A stretch of DNA of 47,725 nucleotides from Deinococcus multiflagellatus (GCF_020166415.1 NZ_JAIQXV010000027.1:1-47725), one strand, 5' to 3'. Positions 24,555 through 36,486 are shown, counted from the first letter of the stretch. Translations and numbers: made by a program. Notes: generated by a model not told the origin, from the letters alone.

Positions 24555-24561
24555 CCCGGCC

Positions 24562-24594
24562 ACCGTACGGGTCGGACGTTACGTTTCTGTAAAG
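24562..24594 (-). promoter_or_regulatory. Island promoter 6 (BNR lipoprotein)
   Basis: CTTTACAGAAA, CGTAACGTCCG, five bases, -10 TACGGT (24567-24562); ATG seven bases on, so leaderless. The repeat overlaps the last codons and stop of the upstream kinase gene. Confidence 0.65.
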
Positions 24595-25697
24595 GCGGGC
24601 GGGTCCAGCCGGTCCCTGCTGGCCGGCAACTCCACCTGAAACACGCTCCCCACACCGGGCGTGGAGGTTACGCTCAACTCGCCCCCCATCGCCCGCGTCA
24701 GGCCCCGCGCGACCGTCAGGCCCACCCCGCTGCCCTCGCCCCGCGTGCGGGCCGCGTCCGCCCGGAAGAAGCGCTCGAACACCCGGTGCAGGTGCTCGGG
24801 CGCGATGCCGGTGCCGGTGTCCTGCACCACGAGGCGCACCCCACCGCCGGCGTCCTGCGCGCCCACCCGCACCGCACCGCCCGGCGCGGTGTGCCGCAGC
24901 GCGTTGCTCAGCAGATTCGCGAGAATCTGCGCTGATCGCGCCGGATCCGCCCGCACCTGCAGTCCTGCCCGGCCTGCGTCTACCTGGAGTGTCACGCCTT
25001 TGTCCTCGAACGCCAGCGCGTACCGGTCCTGCACCTGGGCGAGCAACGCCGCCACCAGCACGTCCTGCAGCGTCAACTCCACCTGCCCGGCCTCCACCCG
25101 GCTGACCAGACTCAGGTCCCCCGCCAGGCGCTCCAGGCCCGCCAGTTCCCGTTGAATGGCGCTCAAGGCCTGGTCATGCGCCATCACGCCGTCCTGCGCG
25201 GCCTCCACGTACCCGCGCACCGCCGCGACCGGCGCGCGCAACTCATGCGCGACGTTCCCGATCAGTTCCACCCGCGACTGCTCCACGCTGGCCAGGGTGC
25301 TGGCCATGGTGTTGAAGCTGTGCGCGAGCTCCGCCAGTTCATCCTGCCCGCCTTCCGGCAGCCGGCGGCGGTACTCCCCCCGGGCCAGGGCAGCGCTGCC
25401 CGCCTGCAGGGTGCGCACCGACGCCGTCACCCGGCGCGCGGCCACCCACGCAGTCACGGCCGCCACCAGCAGCGCGGGCGGCAGGGCACTGAGCAGCGCG
25501 CGGGTCAGGGTGGCGCGCATGCCCTCGTTCAAGTCGCCGCGCATGGCGGCCCCCGCGTCCCCCAGCAGCTGCACCATCTCGTTGACGTGGTGCTGAATGA
25601 ACGGATGCGCCGCCAGTTCTGCGGCCACCAGCAGCACCACGCTGAGCACCGCCATCACGGCCAGGTGGTTGAGCAGCAGTCGGGGAAACAGGCGCAT
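24579..25697 (-). CDS. Sensor histidine kinase of the copper island
   Basis: A 372-residue membrane kinase. TM1 at 10-28 (NHLAVMAVLSVVLLVAAEL), a short periplasmic loop of about 40 residues (HPFIQHHVNEMVQLL, His-bearing), TM2 at about 70-87, HAMP about 88-140, HisKA with phospho-His H151 (NVAHELRAPVAAV), then HATPase: N box N265 (NLLSNALRHT), G1 DTGTGIAP (293), F box and G2 GEGSGVGL (320). Start 25697 has AGGGGGC upstream; the open frame extends further but into the divergent gene. Partner is one or both OmpR regulators. The small sensor loop fits a metal-sensing CusS-like kinase, an inference. Confidence 0.9.
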   Translation of the reverse strand: MRLFPRLLLNHLAVMAVLSVVLLVAAELAAHPFIQHHVNEMVQLLGDAGAAMRGDLNEGMRATLTRALLSALPPALLVAAVTAWVAARRVTASVRTLQAGSAALARGEYRRRLPEGGQDELAELAHSFNTMASTLASVEQSRVELIGNVAHELRAPVAAVRGYVEAAQDGVMAHDQALSAIQRELAGLERLAGDLSLVSRVEAGQVELTLQDVLVAALLAQVQDRYALAFEDKGVTLQVDAGRAGLQVRADPARSAQILANLLSNALRHTAPGGAVRVGAQDAGGGVRLVVQDTGTGIAPEHLHRVFERFFRADAARTRGEGSGVGLTVARGLTRAMGGELSVTSTPGVGSVFQVELPASRDRLDPPAFTET

Positions 25698-25727
25698 ACG
25701 CCCCCTGAGCCTACCGCGCGGGGCGGG

Positions 25728-25760
25728 CTTTACAGGAACTTTACATGTCTTCTCTAGGGT
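25728..25760 (+). promoter_or_regulatory. Island promoter 1 (DUF305)
   Basis: CTTTACAGGAA (25728-25738), CTTTACATGTC (25739-25749), five bases, -10 TAGGGT (25755-25760). The DUF305 ATG is six bases beyond the -10. The same site faces the divergent kinase gene. It is the closest match to the consensus. Confidence 0.8.
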
Positions 25761-25766
25761 GAAGGT

Positions 25767-26399
25767 ATGACGACCACACGACGCACTCCCAAACCTGCTG
25801 GCCTGATCACCCTCCTGACGGCAGGAGCCCTGCTGACCGGCGCGGCCCTTGCCCAGGGCATGGCCGGGATGGACCACAGCAATATGCCGGGCATGGGCAA
25901 CGCGTCCAGCGCCATGAAGATGGACAAAATGGACCTGAGCGCCCTGACCAAACTCGAGGGAAAAGCCTTTGACCGCGCGTTCCTGAGCATGATGGTGCCC
26001 CATCACCAGATGGCGGTGGATATGGCCAAGGCCGCGCTCCCGGTGAGCAAGGACGCCACCGTGAAAGCCTGGGCGAACGCCGTGATCAAGGATCAGACCC
26101 GCGAGATTACCCAGATGAACACCCTCCTCAAAAGCATGGGCGGTGTGAACACCGCCATGGCCAACCAGATGAAAAGCAGCATGAGCGGCATGGCCGACAT
26201 GGTGAAGAAGTCCAAGACCCCGGATGTGGCGTTCGTGCAGGGCATGCTGCCCCACCATGCGTCCGCCATCGACATGGCCAACCTCGCCTTGCAGCAGGGG
26301 CAGGACGCCCGTGTGCTGAGCCTTGCCAAAACCATCATCACGGCGCAGGCGAAAGAAATGCTCGACTACCGCACGTGGCTCAAGAAGCGCGGCCTGTAA
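25767..26399 (+). CDS. DUF305 periplasmic protein
   Basis: A 210-residue exported protein: signal peptide 1-30 (LITLLTAGALLTGAALAQ|G), a Met/His-rich stretch (MAGMDHSNMPGMGN, MKMDKMD) able to bind Cu(I), then two DUF305 half-domains with MMVPHHQMAVDMAKAA and GMLPHHASAIDMANLA. DUF305 proteins are ferritin-like four-helix folds frequently linked to copper resistance loci. The HH-x3-D motifs are intact in both halves. A Met-rich linker (MANQMKSSMSGMADM) separates them. It is divergent from the kinase and followed by the hairpin 26480-26504. Confidence 0.9.
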   Translation: MTTTRRTPKPAGLITLLTAGALLTGAALAQGMAGMDHSNMPGMGNASSAMKMDKMDLSALTKLEGKAFDRAFLSMMVPHHQMAVDMAKAALPVSKDATVKAWANAVIKDQTREITQMNTLLKSMGGVNTAMANQMKSSMSGMADMVKKSKTPDVAFVQGMLPHHASAIDMANLALQQGQDARVLSLAKTIITAQAKEMLDYRTWLKKRGL

Positions 26400-26479
26400 G
26401 GCGCGGCGCCCCAGGCGGAGGGGCCAGCAGCGGATAAGATCCGCCGCGTCCAGGCCACACCTCACCACAAGAACCGGCC

Positions 26480-26504
26480 GAAGGCACCCAGCGCGGGTGC
26501 CTTC
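26480..26504 (+). terminator. Hairpin after DUF305
   Basis: GAAGGCACCC (26480-26489) and GGGTGCCTTC (26495-26504), perfect 10-bp stem, 5-base loop, no T tract. Confidence 0.65.
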
Positions 26505-26556
26505 CACATGGGGTGAAGCTGGCGAGGCCCAGGCGGCGTGCGGGCCCCACGTTCGC

Positions 26557-26589
26557 CTTAACACGAACAAAACAGGGCGCACTTAAGGT
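26557..26589 (+). promoter_or_regulatory. Island promoter 8 (C39-like protease)
   Basis: CTTAACACGAA, CAAAACAGGGC, five bases, -10 TAAGGT (26584-26589), then seven bases to the GTG at 26597. The second unit is poorly conserved, but the -10 offset and the start spacing are exact. Confidence 0.6.
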
Positions 26590-26596
26590 CAGGACT

Positions 26597-27643
26597 GTGA
26601 AGCTTGCACGCACGACCTTGTTCGGAACAGGCCTGTTGTCTGTGGGGGCCGCCGCACCCTACGCTCAGCAGACCAGTTTTGGCGTTCCCTCCCCTCTGAT
26701 TCAGGCGGCACAGGCCGAGACCAGTGTGCCGTCCACCTGGCAGGTCCTGCCAGCCACGGCAGGGGGCCGGCTGGAGACCCCCGTCATGGAAGTCGCGCCA
26801 TTCAATGAGCTGATTCCCAGCTGGAACGTGACGGGCCCAGCGGGCAGCGCCCTGCAGCTCGAGGTGCGGGTGCGCAGGCCCGATGGCCGCTGGACGCCGT
26901 ACTTCGGATTCGGCACCTGGCGGGCCAGTGGCGCGCGGCGCAGCGCGCCCGTCACACGCACAGCTGACGGCACGGTCAACACCGACACCCTGACGCTGGG
27001 CTTCCGCAGCACCGCCTTTCAGACGCGCGTGACCCTGGGCGCGGGTCTCCAAGTTCACCTGCTGTCCGTCAATACGTCTGACACCGCGCTGCGCCTGAGA
27101 GATCAGGGCAAAGCCGGCCAGCACAATGCCTGGAACCGCGTGCTCGACGTTCCCCGCCGGTCGCAGATGATCTACCCGGGTGGTGGGGAGGTCTGGTGCA
27201 GTCCCACCAGCGTCAGCATGCTGCTCGGCTTCTGGAACCGGCCTGTACCGGTGCCGGTCGCCGCCGCAGCCACCTTTGATCAGGCGTACGACGGGTATGG
27301 CAATTGGTCGTTTAATACCGCTTACGCCGGGGGACAGGGCCTCCAGGCGTATGTCACCCGCCTGGGAAGCTTGCGGGACGCGGAGGTGTTCGTGCAGCGC
27401 AGCATACCGTTGGCCGTCAGCATTCGGTTTCAAGCGGGCGAACTCCCTGGCGCGCCCCTGTCGTGGTCGAATGGGCATCTGCTGGTCCTGGCTGGCTTTG
27501 ACGCCCGAGGGAACCCGGTCGTGAACGACCCGGCCGCGCCGTCCGACGCGACCGTTAAACGCACGTACCCCCGGGCCGTGTTCGAACGGCTGTGGCTGAA
27601 CCATGCGGGCGGCATGGCCTACGTGATGGCGCCGCGCCCTTGA
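26597..27643 (+). CDS. Secreted C39-like cysteine peptidase
   Basis: A 348-residue exported protein starting with GTG seven bases after a -10 box (leaderless). Signal region: [19 protein letters not shown]. Residues about 60-180 are a beta-rich domain of unknown type. The C-terminal Peptidase_C39_2 domain has the catalytic Cys in [14 protein letters not shown], the His in [13 protein letters not shown] and the Asn/Asp in [11 protein letters not shown]. Such enzymes cut peptides or peptidoglycan-linked substrates outside the membrane. It leads a run with tlpA- and DUF3105-type genes and may share their transcript. Confidence 0.85.
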   Translation: MKLARTTLFGTGLLSVGAAAPYAQQTSFGVPSPLIQAAQAETSVPSTWQVLPATAGGRLETPVMEVAPFNELIPSWNVTGPAGSALQLEVRVRRPDGRWTPYFGFGTWRASGARRSAPVTRTADGTVNTDTLTLGFRSTAFQTRVTLGAGLQVHLLSVNTSDTALRLRDQGKAGQHNAWNRVLDVPRRSQMIYPGGGEVWCSPTSVSMLLGFWNRPVPVPVAAAATFDQAYDGYGNWSFNTAYAGGQGLQAYVTRLGSLRDAEVFVQRSIPLAVSIRFQAGELPGAPLSWSNGHLLVLAGFDARGNPVVNDPAAPSDATVKRTYPRAVFERLWLNHAGGMAYVMAPRP

Positions 27644-27840
27644 AGGAGCAGTCGGGCACGACGGCTGAGGTCACCGCGTGCGCGGAGAGATCGAGGCGTG
27701 GCCCTCCGTGTTCGCCATGTCTGACCGTCGGAAAGGCCTCACCCCCGGCTGCAGATGCGTCGCAACTGTCTTGCTGGACTTTCCCGGCCCCCTGAGCATC
27801 AAACGCCCACGCCCAAATGGTCGTGGTCCTGGAGCCACAC

Positions 27841-28410
27841 ATGACACCATTCTTCTCCGCTTCACCACGTCCGCCCCTGTGGCGCCAGCTCTTGCCCCCC
27901 CTCCTGGCTGCTGGTCTGGTTGCTCTTCTGGCGGCCACCCTCCTGAGTCCCGCGCGCAACGCCACTGATGGCGGTCCTCTTGTGGGAAAATCAGCGCCTC
28001 CGCTCACCTTGCAGACCCTCGACGGTTCTACCATCAGCCTCGTCTCACTCCAGGGACGGCCGGTCATCCTCAATTTCTGGGCGTCCTGGTGTGGGCCTTG
28101 CCGTGAGGAAGCGCCCCTTTTCCGGGAACTGAGTACGCGTCAGACGGGTCAGGAGGGGCTTGTGGTCCTCGGCGTGCTGTATCTGGAGCCCAGTGAGCAG
28201 AACGCCCGCGACTTTATCCGCGAGTACAGCTTGGCCTACCCCAACCTTCGTGATCCTGGCACGCGGACGGGCATTAACTACGGGGTGGCTGGCGTACCAG
28301 AGACCTTCTTCATCAGCGCTGATGGCGTGGTTCAGCATGTGGACCGGGGCGGCCTGAGCCGGGAACGCTTGAATATCGGCCTTCAAAAGATCGGGGTGCC
28401 CACGCTGTGA
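27841..28410 (+). CDS. TlpA/ResA-like membrane-anchored thioredoxin
   Basis: A 189-residue protein with one N-terminal membrane helix ([19 protein letters not shown]) and a periplasmic thioredoxin domain. Active site WCGPC in [15 protein letters not shown]; the cis-Pro loop is [15 protein letters not shown]. AhpC/TSA-type opening: [19 protein letters not shown]. It reduces disulfides or assists copper delivery to periplasmic enzymes. ATG 27841 has GGAG upstream; an earlier ATG at 27817 lacks one. The 197-base gap from the protease gene shows no promoter of the island type. Confidence 0.9.
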   Translation: MTPFFSASPRPPLWRQLLPPLLAAGLVALLAATLLSPARNATDGGPLVGKSAPPLTLQTLDGSTISLVSLQGRPVILNFWASWCGPCREEAPLFRELSTRQTGQEGLVVLGVLYLEPSEQNARDFIREYSLAYPNLRDPGTRTGINYGVAGVPETFFISADGVVQHVDRGGLSRERLNIGLQKIGVPTL

Positions 28411-28501
28411 TATCGAACGCCCTCAGGGAAAGGCTCGTGTCCGACTCCACCTCAGTTCGCTCAATTCGACCGCCGCAAGGTCAATCTGTGAAAGGAGTGC
28501 C

Positions 28502-28996
28502 ATGAAACGTCTTCTGCCGCTCGCCGTCCTGCTCGCTGCCTGTGCCCAAAACGGCGGTGAAATTGAGGGCGTGAAGAGCTTCAAGAATGAAGGTGGGCTG
28601 CACCAAGCTGGGCGACTGGACTATGCCCAGCGCTCACCGGCGGGCGGGGCGCACAACAGTACCTGGCAGAATTGCGGGGTGTACGACCGACCCATCTACG
28701 ATGAATACGCCGTCCACAGCCTGGAGCACGGCGCCGTATGGGTGTCGTATCAGCCGGACTTGGGCGCCAGTCAGGTGCAGCAGCTCAATGGGCTGGTGGA
28801 TGGGCGTTCCTCCACCCTCCTCTCTCCTCATGAGTCTCAGTCGGCGCCGATCATGGTGACAGCCTGGAACAAACAACTTGAAGTGCAGGACGCCGGGGAT
28901 GCACGCATCGCGCAGTTCATCCAGAAGTACGAGCAGGCCGGTGAAGCCCCTGAGGTTGGCGCTTCCTGCACGGGCGCGTCCGACGATACGGTCTGA
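28502..28996 (+). CDS. DUF3105 lipoprotein
   Basis: A 164-residue lipoprotein with SD AAAGGAG and lipobox VLLAAC (Cys14). The DUF3105 signature is clear: GGAHNSTWQNCGVYDRPIYD followed by EYAVHSLEHGAVWVSYQPDL. It has conserved His, Cys and Glu residues of unknown role, possibly a metal site. The family often accompanies copper and cytochrome genes in Deinococcus-Thermus and Actinobacteria. Two C-terminal Cys are possible (GASCTG visible). Lipidation would use the island-encoded Lgt. Confidence 0.88.
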   Translation: MKRLLPLAVLLAACAQNGGEIEGVKSFKNEGGLHQAGRLDYAQRSPAGGAHNSTWQNCGVYDRPIYDEYAVHSLEHGAVWVSYQPDLGASQVQQLNGLVDGRSSTLLSPHESQSAPIMVTAWNKQLEVQDAGDARIAQFIQKYEQAGEAPEVGASCTGASDDTV

Positions 28997-29476
28997 GCGG
29001 GCAACTGAACCTCTCTTCTCCGCCGTGGTCCACGGTCAGATGCAACCCGAAGTCGGGAGGGTGAGAGCGCCGTGCGCACAGGGCTCAGGGGTAGGAGGGC
29101 CAGACCGCGCGCCACATGGCGCCCGGCGGAACCACATGAACACCACAACAGGCTGTCCTGGGCGACGCGGCATCAACGGCGCCAGGCGCGGTGTGGACAG
29201 AACGTCGTGGCGGCGGGCATCAAGGGGACGGCCGGCGGCAGTGCGGTCCGCCAGGGCCCATCTGTGTGGACTTCGAATTGTCGCGGGGTCTTCTGACCGG
29301 CGGCGACTGGTCCAGCGTGCTTCGGCGCCGCACCCTTTGATCACGCCCGTGCCCCGGTCGCTGAACAGGAGCACACTGTGTTCAGGCGCAAGGTCAGACA
29401 AGGCTCGCCTCAAATTCTGCAGTGCGTGGAGTAGTCGGCGGCAGTGGGCCTGCTGACCCTGCTTGTCCTCTCACGT
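28997..29476. other. Gene-free stretch before regulator 2
   Basis: 480 bases with no convincing gene. On the minus strand a short frame near 29340-29440 reads LLHALQNLRRALSDLAPEHS, LLFSDRGTGVIKGC, which looks protein-like. It has no start and decays quickly, so it may be a fragment of a lost gene. Confidence 0.4.
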
Positions 29477-29509
29477 CTTGACAGGAACTTAACAGGAACC
29501 CAGCACAGT
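29477..29509 (+). promoter_or_regulatory. Island promoter 2 (regulator 2)
   Basis: CTTGACAGGAA (29477-29487), CTTAACAGGAA (29488-29498), five bases, -10 CACAGT (29504-29509). An ATG lies seven bases on at 29517. The repeats are nearly identical copies. This implies autoregulation if the local regulators bind here. Confidence 0.75.
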
Positions 29510-29516
29510 GGTGCGT

Positions 29517-29614
29517 ATGCCGCACGGTCATGTGTCCTGCCGCTGGGCACCTACGCCTCATCTCAGGAAGGTAACCCCCATCAGCCGGTGCCCAGCTGAC
29601 CGGGGCCATTCGCC

Positions 29615-29618
<4 letters not shown>
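29517..29618 (+). CDS. Leaderless upstream ORF (33 aa), His/Cys-containing
   Basis: ATG is seven bases after the -10 CACAGT, the leaderless spacing seen at other island promoters. The peptide MPHGHVSCRWAPTPHLRKVT... has His at 3, 5, 15, 31 and Cys at 8 and 25. Its stop overlaps the regulator's GTG (GTGA, 29615-29618), so translation of the two would be coupled. There is no homology evidence; the position and overlap are what support it. It may be a metal-responsive leader peptide, or the real function may be only to deliver ribosomes. Confidence 0.5.
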
Positions 29619-30289
<671 letters not shown>

Positions 30290-30301
30290 CTGCAGCACGT
30301 G

Positions 30302-31762
30302 TCATGGTCCATGTACGGGGCCTGCCTCCGGCCCGGCTGCCTCTCTGGAAGCCCTCGCGGAGCGCTCTGCAGCACGGTCCGACTGGGCTCCGACCTCATC
30401 CGCCTCGTGGGTGGTGGGCGGCGGGATCAGTGCAGGCAGCGCGCCATTCATGGAGAGGATGGAGGCGGTGATGTCACGGAAAATCGGGGCGGCCAGCTGC
30501 GAGCCCTGATATTCACGTTTTGCGCCGCGCACCATCACCGTCACGGTATAACGCGGCTGTTCGGCTGGAAAGAAGCCAGCGAACGTACTGGTAAACACTT
30601 CGCTGCTGTACCGGCCGCCGATAGCGACCTGCGCTGTACCAGTTTTTCCGCCCACATGATACCCCGGCAATTCTGCGCGGCTTTGAATGCCTTCATCAAT
30701 GACCGCGTGAAGGAGCCGCTGCATGGTGCGGGCGACATCTGGGCGCAGCACGCGGCGCGTGCGCCGCGGTTGGTCGGGAGAAAGTCGGGGGGCGATATAC
30801 ACGCCATCATTCGCAATCACATTGAACGCAGCGGCCATCTGGAGGTTGGTCACGCTCAGGCCCTGCCCGAACGACATGGTGGCTTGCGTCAAGGGCGTCC
30901 ATCTGTCTGGAGCGGCGAGGCTCCCGTTTGCAGTGGGGCCGGGAAGCTCAACTGCCAGGCCCAGTCCGAAGGCCTGAAACGCGCGGTGAAGGGTCATGGG
31001 CGGCACGTTTTCGATTAAGCGCGTCATCCCAACATTGCTGGAGTACCGCAGGATCTCCCACGTCCGCAGGACCGAGGGGTGCGGGACCAGGTCATTGATG
31101 ACCGTGCCGGCGTACGGCCGGCGCATCGGCGTCTCATACACCTGCGCCGGTGACGTCAGGTTCTCTTCCAGGAGCGCGGCCACCGTCAGTGCCTTGATCA
31201 CACTGCCCGGCTCGTACTCGTCCACAAATGCCCGGTTGCGCCACTGCGCTGGAACGGTTCCTGCCCAGGCACCAGGATCAAAGGTGGGCCAGTTGGCAAC
31301 CGCCAGGAGGTGCCCGGTGTGGCGGTCCATTACCACCACAGACCCTGACGCTGCTTCCACCCGCTTGACCGCCTCTTCCAACACCTGCTCGGCCGCCGCC
31401 TGGATGGTGCCGTTCAGCGTCAGGGTCTGGGACTTGCCCTGCGCAAGCTCAGCATTCAGCGTTCGCTCCAGTCCTTCCAGACCTCCATCTGCGCCCAGAA
31501 ACCCAACCACGTTCGCCGCCATCGGGCCCAGGGGATACTGCCGGCCCTGGGCGGTGTGGACGGCCACCAGGGTGCCGTCCATCAAGCGAATGGCGCCGCG
31601 GGTGGGCGTCACCGCATTTACGCGCGGTTCCCCGGCCCAGGACAGTTTGAAGAATGCTGGGAGGAGTGACGTGAACGCAAGGAAGGCAGCCGTCCACATC
31701 AGGCGAACCCGGCGGCGCTGCCGGGCTTGATGTGAACCTTGAAACAAGTGGGGAAACCTCAT
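30302..31762 (-). CDS. PBP2/FtsI-like class B transpeptidase
   Basis: Cross-links peptidoglycan in the periplasm. 486 residues: one N-terminal membrane helix (LMWTAAFLAFTSLLPAFF), a short non-catalytic part, then the transpeptidase domain with SxxK in YEPGSVIKALTV (about 187), SxN in RYSSNVGMTRL (about 239) and KTG in VGGKTGTAQVA (about 372). It is shorter than usual FtsI proteins (about 570-600) because the N-terminal pedestal is reduced. ATG 31762 follows an island promoter by 10 bases; the longer frame would start inside that promoter. A metal-insensitive spare transpeptidase is a possible role (inference). Confidence 0.9.
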   Translation of the reverse strand: MRFPHLFQGSHQARQRRRVRLMWTAAFLAFTSLLPAFFKLSWAGEPRVNAVTPTRGAIRLMDGTLVAVHTAQGRQYPLGPMAANVVGFLGADGGLEGLERTLNAELAQGKSQTLTLNGTIQAAAEQVLEEAVKRVEAASGSVVVMDRHTGHLLAVANWPTFDPGAWAGTVPAQWRNRAFVDEYEPGSVIKALTVAALLEENLTSPAQVYETPMRRPYAGTVINDLVPHPSVLRTWEILRYSSNVGMTRLIENVPPMTLHRAFQAFGLGLAVELPGPTANGSLAAPDRWTPLTQATMSFGQGLSVTNLQMAAAFNVIANDGVYIAPRLSPDQPRRTRRVLRPDVARTMQRLLHAVIDEGIQSRAELPGYHVGGKTGTAQVAIGGRYSSEVFTSTFAGFFPAEQPRYTVTVMVRGAKREYQGSQLAAPIFRDITASILSMNGALPALIPPPTTHEADEVGAQSDRAAERSARASREAAGPEAGPVHGP

Positions 31763-31772
31763 GAACCCGATC

Positions 31773-31805
31773 AGTCTAGAGGTCACGTATTGCGTTTCTG
31801 TAAAG
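31773..31805 (-). promoter_or_regulatory. Island promoter 5 (transpeptidase)
   Basis: CTTTACAGAAA, CGCAATACGTG, five bases, -10 TAGACT (31778-31773). The ATG lies 10 bases on. The first unit is identical to that of promoter 6. Confidence 0.7.
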
Positions 31806-32628
31806 GTGCACCGCCGGAGTGCCAGCGGGACCGCAGAACCTCTCCCACCGTCTTCCGCGCGGGCGCCCCTGATCAGCGCTGGCCATCCTAGGCCCGACCC
31901 TGACCACGTTCTCCTGGCCATCCCGGCGTGACCGTTCCGCAGTCAGTCAGGCCGAGCTGCCGCTCTTTTTGCGTTCAGCGCCTGGCGTCCAACCTGGACC
32001 TGCTGTACCAGGCGGCTGCAGCACCTGCCGCCAAGGTGTCTGCCGGTGCAGGCACAAGGTTCAAGCCCGTGTCCTTCGCTGTTGTTGGGTTAGTCCTGGA
32101 CGCTGACCTTCTGCGCCGTGTACTGCCGCGTGGCTGCTGTGCTGCCGCTGCCGTCGCTGTTAGGCGCGGTCTGAAGAGACACTGCGCACCGAATAGGCGC
32201 GCAAGACTATGGCCACCCACGGTGGTTTCGTCAGGCAGAGCCACCAGAGGGCACCAACTCCTCCGGGCACAGGCCAACCTTCATGTCCACCGGGCATTTC
32301 TGGACCTCTTGTTTGAGTCTCGTTATGGACTCGGGGGACAGGCAGCATGAGTGCGGCGCTGCGTTTACATCAAGGCCACCTTCCATGCCTCAAAGCTGGC
32401 TACCGTCTCTCTGTCCCACCCGCCTTCGTTTCTCCTGGGTGTTTCCCTTGGTGCGCTGGTGTGATTCCAGCTGGAAAGGTCAGAGGTTCAACGGCGTTGA
32501 TGACATGCAGCCCTGGACAAACCTTTCACAGTGTCGGGACTGAAGGTCAAACGAAGGGTGGACCGACAGGGGGGCTGAGCGCTCCTGAAGCTGAGGGGCG
32601 ACTTCGGGCCCCAGCCGCACGCCCTGCG
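31806..32628. other. About 820 bases without a convincing gene
   Basis: Frames such as 31928-32350 are Arg/Ala/Cys-rich shadows with no family resemblance. I see no RNA gene or repeat. It separates two divergent island promoters and may be remains of deleted DNA. Confidence 0.45.
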
Positions 32629-32661
32629 CTTTACTCGAACTTAACACGGGCGTTTCACAGT
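32629..32661 (+). promoter_or_regulatory. Island promoter 3 (P-type ATPase)
   Basis: CTTTACTCGAA (32629-32639), CTTAACACGGG (32640-32650), five bases, -10 CACAGT (32656-32661). The hexamer is identical to promoter 2. A GTG follows six bases later (32668). Confidence 0.72.
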
Positions 32662-32667
32662 ACAACC

Positions 32668-32739
32668 GTGGAGCGGCAAGGACGTGGAACCAGCAACAGG
32701 GCAGGCCGCGTTACACAGCACTGGGCTTCTGAGCGCTGA
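32668..32739 (+). CDS. Possible leaderless leader ORF (23 aa) before the ATPase
   Basis: GTG six bases after the -10 CACAGT opens a short basic peptide (MERQGRGTSNRAGRVTQHWA...). It ends 63 bases before the ATPase start. Supported only by its position, which repeats the layout at 29517. It has one His and no Cys. Confidence 0.35.
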   Translation: MERQGRGTSNRAGRVTQHWASER

Positions 32740-32802
32740 CTCCCGACACTGGTGTGCCGAGCACGTCAATTTTCCCCACTGACCATTCCTCAGGAGGCCA
32801 CC

Positions 32803-35139
<2,337 letters not shown>

Positions 35140-35141
35140 CG

Positions 35142-35855
35142 TTAGTGGTCGTCGTGCCCGTCCTCGCCGCCTTCTGGGTGGGCGTCCGTGTGAGGCTCGG
35201 CGTGGGCGGGGGCCGCCTCGGGGGTCTGGGCGGCGAGAAGGGTGGTCTCCGTGGCCGGGGTTGCAGAGACGATGGCCTCGGCCGGGGTGCTGGCTGCTGT
35301 GGCCTGAGCGGGCTCAGCTGCGGCTGAGCCGTGGGCATGTCCAGCCGTGCCGGGCACGGTGATGGCCCGGCCGATGGTGGACAGGCCGCCAAACAGAAGG
35401 GCGGCCACCGCCACCGTGCCGCCCATCAGGGCCGGCAGCTTGGGGCCAAGCGTCACCCCTTCACGGCTCAGGAAGGCCAGCACCGCCAGGATCAGACCCA
35501 CCGGAATCAGCACGGAGGAATAAGCCGGGTTATCCAGGTAGTGCTGCACGCCGCCGGTCATCATGCCCATGCCCACGGAGAGGACAAACGACACCAGCAG
35601 GAACGCGCCCAGGTTCGTGGGGCGGGTGTTCTTGCGCAGCACGAATTCCTGCAGGTAGTTGCCGATGGTGAAGCACACGACGCCCAGCACCGCGAGCGCC
35701 AGGTAGTACGCGGTGTTCTCCCCCAATCCGAGGTGCACGATGCCGCCGGCGATGAAACTCGTGGAGGCCAGCAGGAGGAAGTACGCAAAAAACGGCAGCA
35801 GCAGCTGACGGCGGACGGAAGTCTCACTGCGGGACGTCGGTTGGGGGAGGCTCAC
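35142..35855 (-). CDS. Multi-pass membrane protein with His/Asp/Glu-rich tail
   Basis: A 237-residue protein with about six membrane helices (LLLPFFAYFLLLASTSFIAG, LALAVLGVVCFTIGNYLQEF, GAFLLVSFVLSVGMGMM, VLIPVGLILAVLAFL, ALMGGTVAVAALLFGGL) and an exposed C-terminus ending HAEPHTDAHPEGGEDGHDDH, a plausible metal-binding tail. No family recognised with confidence. GTG 35855 lies eight bases after the -10 TAAGGT; the longer frame upstream runs through the promoter repeats. It converges tail to tail with the ATPase gene (2 bases apart). Likely a metal-handling membrane protein. Confidence 0.75.
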   Translation of the reverse strand: MSLPQPTSRSETSVRRQLLLPFFAYFLLLASTSFIAGGIVHLGLGENTAYYLALAVLGVVCFTIGNYLQEFVLRKNTRPTNLGAFLLVSFVLSVGMGMMTGGVQHYLDNPAYSSVLIPVGLILAVLAFLSREGVTLGPKLPALMGGTVAVAALLFGGLSTIGRAITVPGTAGHAHGSAAAEPAQATAASTPAEAIVSATPATETTLLAAQTPEAAPAHAEPHTDAHPEGGEDGHDDH

Positions 35856-35863
35856 AAAAAAGG

Positions 35864-35896
35864 ACCTTAACGGCGGAATGTAAAGCTCTTGTAAAG
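35864..35896 (-). promoter_or_regulatory. Island promoter 4 (membrane protein)
   Basis: On the minus strand CTTTACAAGAG (35896-35886), CTTTACATTCC (35885-35875), five bases, -10 TAAGGT (35869-35864), eight bases, GTG. Both repeat units are perfect CTTTACA. Confidence 0.8.
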
Positions 35897-36486
35897 CTTT
35901 AATGAAGGTCGCCGACCCGGTCCTCAGCTGCGTGAACGGGTGCTCAGGAGCAGATTCGCCTGTCTCCCAAGACGTTGAAGAGTGGGGCAAACAGGAAGAG
36001 GGCGTGCCTGAACATTGCTGCCACGAACACGCCAGTTCCTGGTTCACGACGGGCTTAAGGCTACCTCTACCTGCTCGCCTCTTATGCAAAGAGACTGACC
36101 CCTGTTCCTCCCTGGGTCACGCTTCTGGGCTGGAGTGCTGACTCTTCGTCCTGTCACCTGCGAGCTTCACTTCATTTCTGGAGTTTAAAACTGCTAAAGT
36201 AGAGCCGTTGGGAGTGCCTCCCTACCGGCCTGGGCCCTGGACCCAGCCGCCAGCGCCGCCGATCACTTGACCAGGGGTCAAGGCGCTCATGTCCAGGGGA
36301 CATGGGCGCAGATCGCCCGCCCACCGCGCCGACCAGGCGGCGTGGTCCCCACGAAGCAGTGCAGGGCACCGCTGCGTGGGCTGCTTCCCGGCAGGTCACG
36401 GCCCATCAGGGATGGCCGTGACCCAGCAGACCGGTGCGCACACCAGGGGTGAGCGCCCGCCGGACTCGCCCAGAAGGCTGTGAGAC
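35897..36486. other. Intergenic region with toxin-antitoxin promoter and operators
   Basis: No gene in about 590 bases. A possible promoter is TTCATT (36171-36176), 18-base spacer, TAAAGT (36195-36200). Two palindromes follow at 36266-36304. An imperfect GACCA...TGGTC repeat lies further on near 36330. Confidence 0.5.
36266..36304. promoter_or_regulatory. Twin palindromes 22 bp apart, candidate Xre operators
   Basis: CTTGACC-AGG-GGTCAAG (36266-36282) and CATGTCC-AGG-GGACATG (36288-36304). They share the core CCAGGGG, and their centres are 22 bases apart, two helical turns, so proteins bound to both would lie on the same face. Confidence 0.7.

Noticed and set aside
24555..24563. GTG start of the BNR lipoprotein at 24563
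   Set aside because: It overlaps the -10 hexamer TACGGT; ATG 24554 has the leaderless spacing.
25698..26582. Extended 667-residue reading of the kinase frame
   Set aside because: The extra 295 residues are antisense to DUF305 and lack a sensor-domain pattern; ATG 25697 has an SD-like AGGGGGC.
29036..29413. Minus-strand frame as a gene
   Set aside because: Only about 35 residues look protein-like, there is no start with SD, and the rest is Arg/Pro-rich; at most a fragment.
30299..31730. Plus-strand frames opposite the transpeptidase
   Set aside because: The antisense strand carries SxxK, SxN and KTG motifs in order; these frames are shadows.
31928..32350. 140-residue plus-strand frame
   Set aside because: Composition typical of non-coding high-GC DNA, no SD, no similarity to any family.
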